Shown here: positions 60,909-64,000 of the stretch, piece by piece
Layout of the letters: each line of letters starts with the position of its first letter
How positions within the stretch are numbered: the stretch's first letter is position 1
Assembly (NCBI GenBank): GCA_043777375.1
Contig: JAYWHX010000133.1
Location: 46,305-110,304, forward strand
Origin: TH-plancto1 sp043777375
GTDB taxonomy: Bacteria; Planctomycetota; Planctomycetia; Planctomycetales; Planctomycetaceae
DNA length: 64,000 nt
Direction of reading: 5' to 3'
Translations under genes and position numbers: made by a program
The notes under the pieces: generated by a model
What the model saw: the letters and a program-made list of their open reading frames with translations, nothing else
The model's database searches: none
Told to the model about the DNA's origin: nothing

Positions 60909-61631
60909 GTGATCGAAGGGCCGTTTTCGGAAGATTATTTCTGGTACGACGAATCCGAGTCGGACCCGGAATTTCTCGACCATTGGGATGACACACTGTC
61001 CGCACAGTCAAGCGATGACTGGGGCTGGGATGAGTGGGGCGATCTCGTCGTTTTTCGGCCAGTGGGGTATTCGCCCCGCTATCAATATCCCTTGATCGTT
61101 TGGCTGTCGCTCGACGCGGTTCCCGGTGTCACGCTCCGTGACTGGTTCCCGGATCTGAGTGACCGCAACTACATCGGGGCTGAGATTCGGCTGTCAGCTG
61201 ATTTGACGATCAGCCAAAACGCTGACCGTGTGGCGATTGCGATTCGCGAAATCGTGGCGCTCTACGGAATTCACATGCGCCGAATCTGGGTCGCGGGAAC
61301 GGGGTCTGCGGCTGACGCGGTGTTACAGATGTTGCCCGCATTGTCACGACTGGTCGCGGGTGGTGTGGCCATCACTCCGGCTGAGCTGGATGCCGCTGAT
61401 CCATATTCTTCGCTTGGGCTTTCTGGGAAAACGCTGTACATCGCCACGGAAACGGGAGCTGCGACGGAAGCGGCCGAGTGCCTGCAGGAAGAGTGGGAGA
61501 TTCACGACGCAGATTGCCATCTCACCGAGTGGGACTCCATCGATGCGACACGATTGGCCATCTGCCGCGACCTGAATGCCTGGCTGATGCAACAAGTCTG
61601 CGCTCCCGCCGGGCACGACTCGCGCGGGTGA
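60909..61631 (+). CDS. Degenerate alpha/beta-hydrolase-like protein
   Basis: A 240-residue protein from GTG at 60909 with an acidic N-terminus (MIEGPFSEDYFWYDESESDP). The core (YPLIVWLSLDAVPGVTLRDW, RRIWVAGTGSAADAVLQMLP, GLSGKTLYIATETGAATEAA) follows the esterase/dienelactone-hydrolase layout, but the nucleophile elbow reads AGTGSA, with Thr where the catalytic Ser of GxSxG is normally found. It is probably a non-enzymatic relative. Confidence 0.6.
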   Translation: MIEGPFSEDYFWYDESESDPEFLDHWDDTLSAQSSDDWGWDEWGDLVVFRPVGYSPRYQYPLIVWLSLDAVPGVTLRDWFPDLSDRNYIGAEIRLSADLTISQNADRVAIAIREIVALYGIHMRRIWVAGTGSAADAVLQMLPALSRLVAGGVAITPAELDAADPYSSLGLSGKTLYIATETGAATEAAECLQEEWEIHDADCHLTEWDSIDATRLAICRDLNAWLMQQVCAPAGHDSRG

Positions 61632-61681
61632 GTGTCTTCGTGGGTACGTTTTTTCAGTGCCAGTCAACGGTCGATTTGGCA

Positions 61682-61700
61682 GGCACGTAAAAAACGTGCC
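61682..61700. terminator. Bidirectional hairpin terminator
   Basis: GGCACGT / ACGTGCC with a five-A loop between convergent genes ending at 61631 and 61712. Confidence 0.65.
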
Positions 61701-61711
61701 CCACAGTCTGA

Positions 61712-63145
61712 CTATGCCGCTCGTCGCACAGACACCGATTCAGTGGCCGCTGGCAGGTCGACCAGCGTATGCACATTCCCGCTGACCGGTTGAGATGTAA
61801 ACATCCCATCCTGACGCTCGATCCGCATCGGAATCGTCGAGGTCGGGAACAGCATCGTCGACATCACGCGGGCCTGGACCTCCGCTCCGGGGACCATGCT
61901 CAGCTTGAATTTCCCAAGGATCGTCGGCAGCGAGATCTTGAACTGCATGATTCCCAGAGAGGCTCCGATGCACATCCGCGGTCCCGCTCCAAACGGCAGA
62001 TAAGCATACGGAGATGGCGTAGCCGTCAACCAGCGATCGGGCAGGAACTTCTCCGGTTGCGGGAACAAGCTCGGCATGTGATGAGTGATGAACTGACTGA
62101 AGATCACCGGATTGCCGGGGTTCAACCGAAACGGCCCCAGCTCCAATGGCTCCGCTGCCACCCGTTGCGAATACGCCGATGCAGGCATAATCCGCATGCT
62201 CTCGCGAATCACCCGGTCCAGCACCGGCAGCTGGTCGATCTGCTCCGGTGTGGGTGGCCCCCCCGCCAGGTTCTGCTCCAACTCCGCATGCAGCTGTGAC
62301 ATGACCCCCGGATGCTGTGCCAGCAAAAACAGAGTCCAAGTGAGCGTGTGTGCTGAGGTCAGATGCGCGGCACCGAACATCAGCACCATATGTCCGACCA
62401 GCTGCTCGTCGCTGACGCCGCCCTGCATGTCGTTCGCACGGATGAGCAGCGACAGGACATCGGTCCCCAGTTGCCCACTGCGGCGTCTGCGGACCATTTC
62501 CAGAACTGCGACTTCGAGTTCCTCCGCAGCGAGCAGCAGCTCGTCGTAGTGTCGCAGAACATCCGGGTCGGACGAGAAGATCCCCGGACCAACCTTGTGA
62601 TTCAGGGAGACCCAGCGCTCAGTCAGTCGACCGACTTCATACGCCATTTCTGGCATGTCGACGCCGAACAGAATGCTGCTGGTCAGACGCAGCATGTAGT
62701 GCGTCATCTCCTCGGCCATGTCTTTCGTGTCGCCGTGATTCCACGACGACACGGCATCTTGTGTCATGCCGATGACGTTGTCGTGATAGGCCTGAATGGC
62801 CCTCTTCTGAAATGGCCCCATCACCATTCGGCGATGGTCACGATGCTCTTCCCCATTCATGCTCAGCAGACCGCTGGTGACTCGCCGCTGAGCCGATTTC
62901 CTCGGTCCACGCACCGCAAAAAACTGCGAGTGGAACCGCTTGCTATCGCTCAAAACCTGATGATTGAACGTCGGCCCAAACACAAAGAACAGCCGGTTAT
63001 TGTCTTCCTGCAATGCGGCAACATCACCATGCAATGCCCACAGCTGCCGCATGATTTGAATCGGGTCGCGTGCAAAATCAGCCACCGAACCGTGCAATAT
63101 GGGAGGCACGGGCGAGGCGATTCGGAGCGTCGGTGAGTCATTCAT
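61712..63145 (-). CDS. Cytochrome P450
   Basis: A 477-residue P450 starting near MNDSPTLRIASPVPPILHGS (ATG 63154 is also possible; the long frame to 63253 has implausible leading residues). MLFGAAHLTSAHTLTWTLFL is the I-helix (AxHT variant), VIRESMRIMPASAYSQRVAA carries the ExxR motif, and FGAGPRMCIGASLGIMQFKI is the haem loop with the Cys thiolate. The substrate is unknown and no ferredoxin gene is adjacent. Confidence 0.92.
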   Translation of the reverse strand: MNDSPTLRIASPVPPILHGSVADFARDPIQIMRQLWALHGDVAALQEDNNRLFFVFGPTFNHQVLSDSKRFHSQFFAVRGPRKSAQRRVTSGLLSMNGEEHRDHRRMVMGPFQKRAIQAYHDNVIGMTQDAVSSWNHGDTKDMAEEMTHYMLRLTSSILFGVDMPEMAYEVGRLTERWVSLNHKVGPGIFSSDPDVLRHYDELLLAAEELEVAVLEMVRRRRSGQLGTDVLSLLIRANDMQGGVSDEQLVGHMVLMFGAAHLTSAHTLTWTLFLLAQHPGVMSQLHAELEQNLAGGPPTPEQIDQLPVLDRVIRESMRIMPASAYSQRVAAEPLELGPFRLNPGNPVIFSQFITHHMPSLFPQPEKFLPDRWLTATPSPYAYLPFGAGPRMCIGASLGIMQFKISLPTILGKFKLSMVPGAEVQARVMSTMLFPTSTIPMRIERQDGMFTSQPVSGNVHTLVDLPAATESVSVRRAA

Positions 63146-63154
63146 GGTTGGCAT

Positions 63155-64000
63155 CCCTGCCGCACTTTCCACCGACGAAGCGCGGCGGAAAGACAATCCT
63201 TCACTGTCTGAGATCACCGTTCTAGCCCGCTTCCCGCCAACGGACAACCCCAAAACCGAGGAAATGCCCTATCGCTCCTCTCAGAGAGAGAACTGCTCAT
63301 TCTCATGAGAACGCTCGTGCATCCCCACGGAGCCACCCGAACTGGGCTTATCGCTGTTCAATTGCCACCCCGGCGAATCCTCAGTCCCAAGCTCCGGCTT
63401 GGGACTGAATATCCCCGAAGCTCTGCTTCGACGCCGGAGAGTTCCACTCGAAACGATCCCCATCGTGATGAACATCTTCATGGTTCGCTTGAGAGCGAAC
63501 GACATGGGTCATCCGGCGAAGCGGAGCTTCGAGGATAGGCGTTTCTAGGCCGGAGCTTGGGAGCGAGATTTCAAGCCCTGATCGGTTTCAACCGGGGGCT
63601 AGCGCCCGGCGGCTGATGATGATCAGCCGGAACGCGCTAGCGTCCGGTTTCTGGTCGGCCATTCTCATCGGGAGAAAGGTGGTCTCGCTCTTCTCGGGTC
63701 GGGTGGCTGGGGTCGACCAACGGGAGCCCCAGCCGAGCGAACTGTGCCGGAGCGAGTTGTCACTTCCGTCCAGTCGTTGGCGCGCCTCGCTGGGGGCTAA
63801 GCTACGCTCCGTCTCCAGTCACCCGTCACCGACCCCAGGGATTTGAACTCGGGTTGACTCCACTCGACCTGACCAATCTACGGAGAATTCAAAGGCGAAC
63901 GGCCAGCGTCACTCGGCGAAGCAGAGCTTCGCGGATAAACGTTCCCAATGGCGTGGCGAGCAACCCTTGAGCGTGATTACCCCACAGGCAAGCGGCTCCC
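63155..64000. repeat. Repeat-rich intergenic region without a convincing gene
   Basis: Holds a perfect palindrome CAGTCCCAAGC / GCTTGGGACTG (63382-63407), a larger inverted repeat with CTAGCGCCCGG / CGCTAGCGTCCGG words (63590-63650) and an imperfect direct repeat of type GGCGAAGCGGAGCTTCG (63517 and 63917). Frames inside these repeats are not protein-like. Confidence 0.6.

Noticed and set aside
63616..63846. 76-codon plus-strand frame near the window end
   Set aside because: It runs through palindromic repeats and lacks a ribosome site or recognisable motif.

Overview
The window reads as planctomycete DNA of moderately high GC. The evidence is a cytochrome-c/DUF1549/DUF1553 protein followed by a DUF1501 protein, a DUF1559 pilin-like protein, two genes of methanofuran synthesis and many short palindromic intergenic repeats. 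It splits into two parts at a tRNA-Leu gene (24423-24506, minus strand).

Positions 1 to about 24.4 kb are the right-hand part of an integrative, ICE-like element whose left end lies outside the window. A tyrosine integrase (broken by an in-frame TAA) abuts the 3' end of the tRNA. Next to it are a four-TM membrane protein, an XRE regulator with an operator-like palindrome, an excisionase-like protein and several small single-gene units that share a pyrimidine-run leader and carry their own hairpins. A replication-relaxation-type protein (18075-18986) is followed by tandem 12-bp repeats and a perfect inverted repeat, a candidate transfer or replication origin. The most striking part is a co-directional operon at 9570-17501: a two-TM protein, a 514-aa protein of unknown family, a tubulin/FtsZ-superfamily GTPase, a membrane-anchored von Willebrand A protein, a TM plus coiled-coil protein (split by an in-frame TAG) and a VirD4/TraD-like ATPase. 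A DNA-transfer or DNA-positioning machine built on a tubulin is the most interesting hypothesis here. Further left are a SprT-like metalloprotease, several zinc-ribbon miniproteins, a visibly AT-richer three-gene cargo operon with a large membrane/coiled-coil protein, a second tyrosine recombinase, a protein with an SSB-like tail and phage-type small proteins.

From 24.5 to 64 kb the DNA is chromosomal. In order: a TrhO-RluA fusion; a damaged DUF1559/lipoprotein cluster; a CHASE3/PAS hybrid histidine kinase; a DHDPS-family aldolase with a possible microcompartment-targeting tail; the PSCyt1/DUF1553 + DUF1501 pair; two secreted proteins; a ChrA chromate transporter; an MDR dehydrogenase; an ABC-2 permease; the methanofuran pair; a NYN protein; a family 4/5 uracil-DNA glycosylase; an FHA-GAF-sigma54 activator preceded by a heptanucleotide tandem repeat; an AAA ATPase + TOPRIM-like pair resembling defence modules; TrpG/PabA; a BRCT-MerR-TPR fusion; a vanZ-like/ddl/ftsQ-like cluster without ftsA or ftsZ; a PGRP-type amidase; a degenerate hydrolase and a cytochrome P450. 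The last 850 bases are repeat-rich and show no convincing gene.

Several genes (integrase, coiled-coil protein, a zinc-finger protein, lipoprotein, DUF1559) are interrupted by single stops or indels, some in homopolymers. Both real decay and residual sequencing error are possible.
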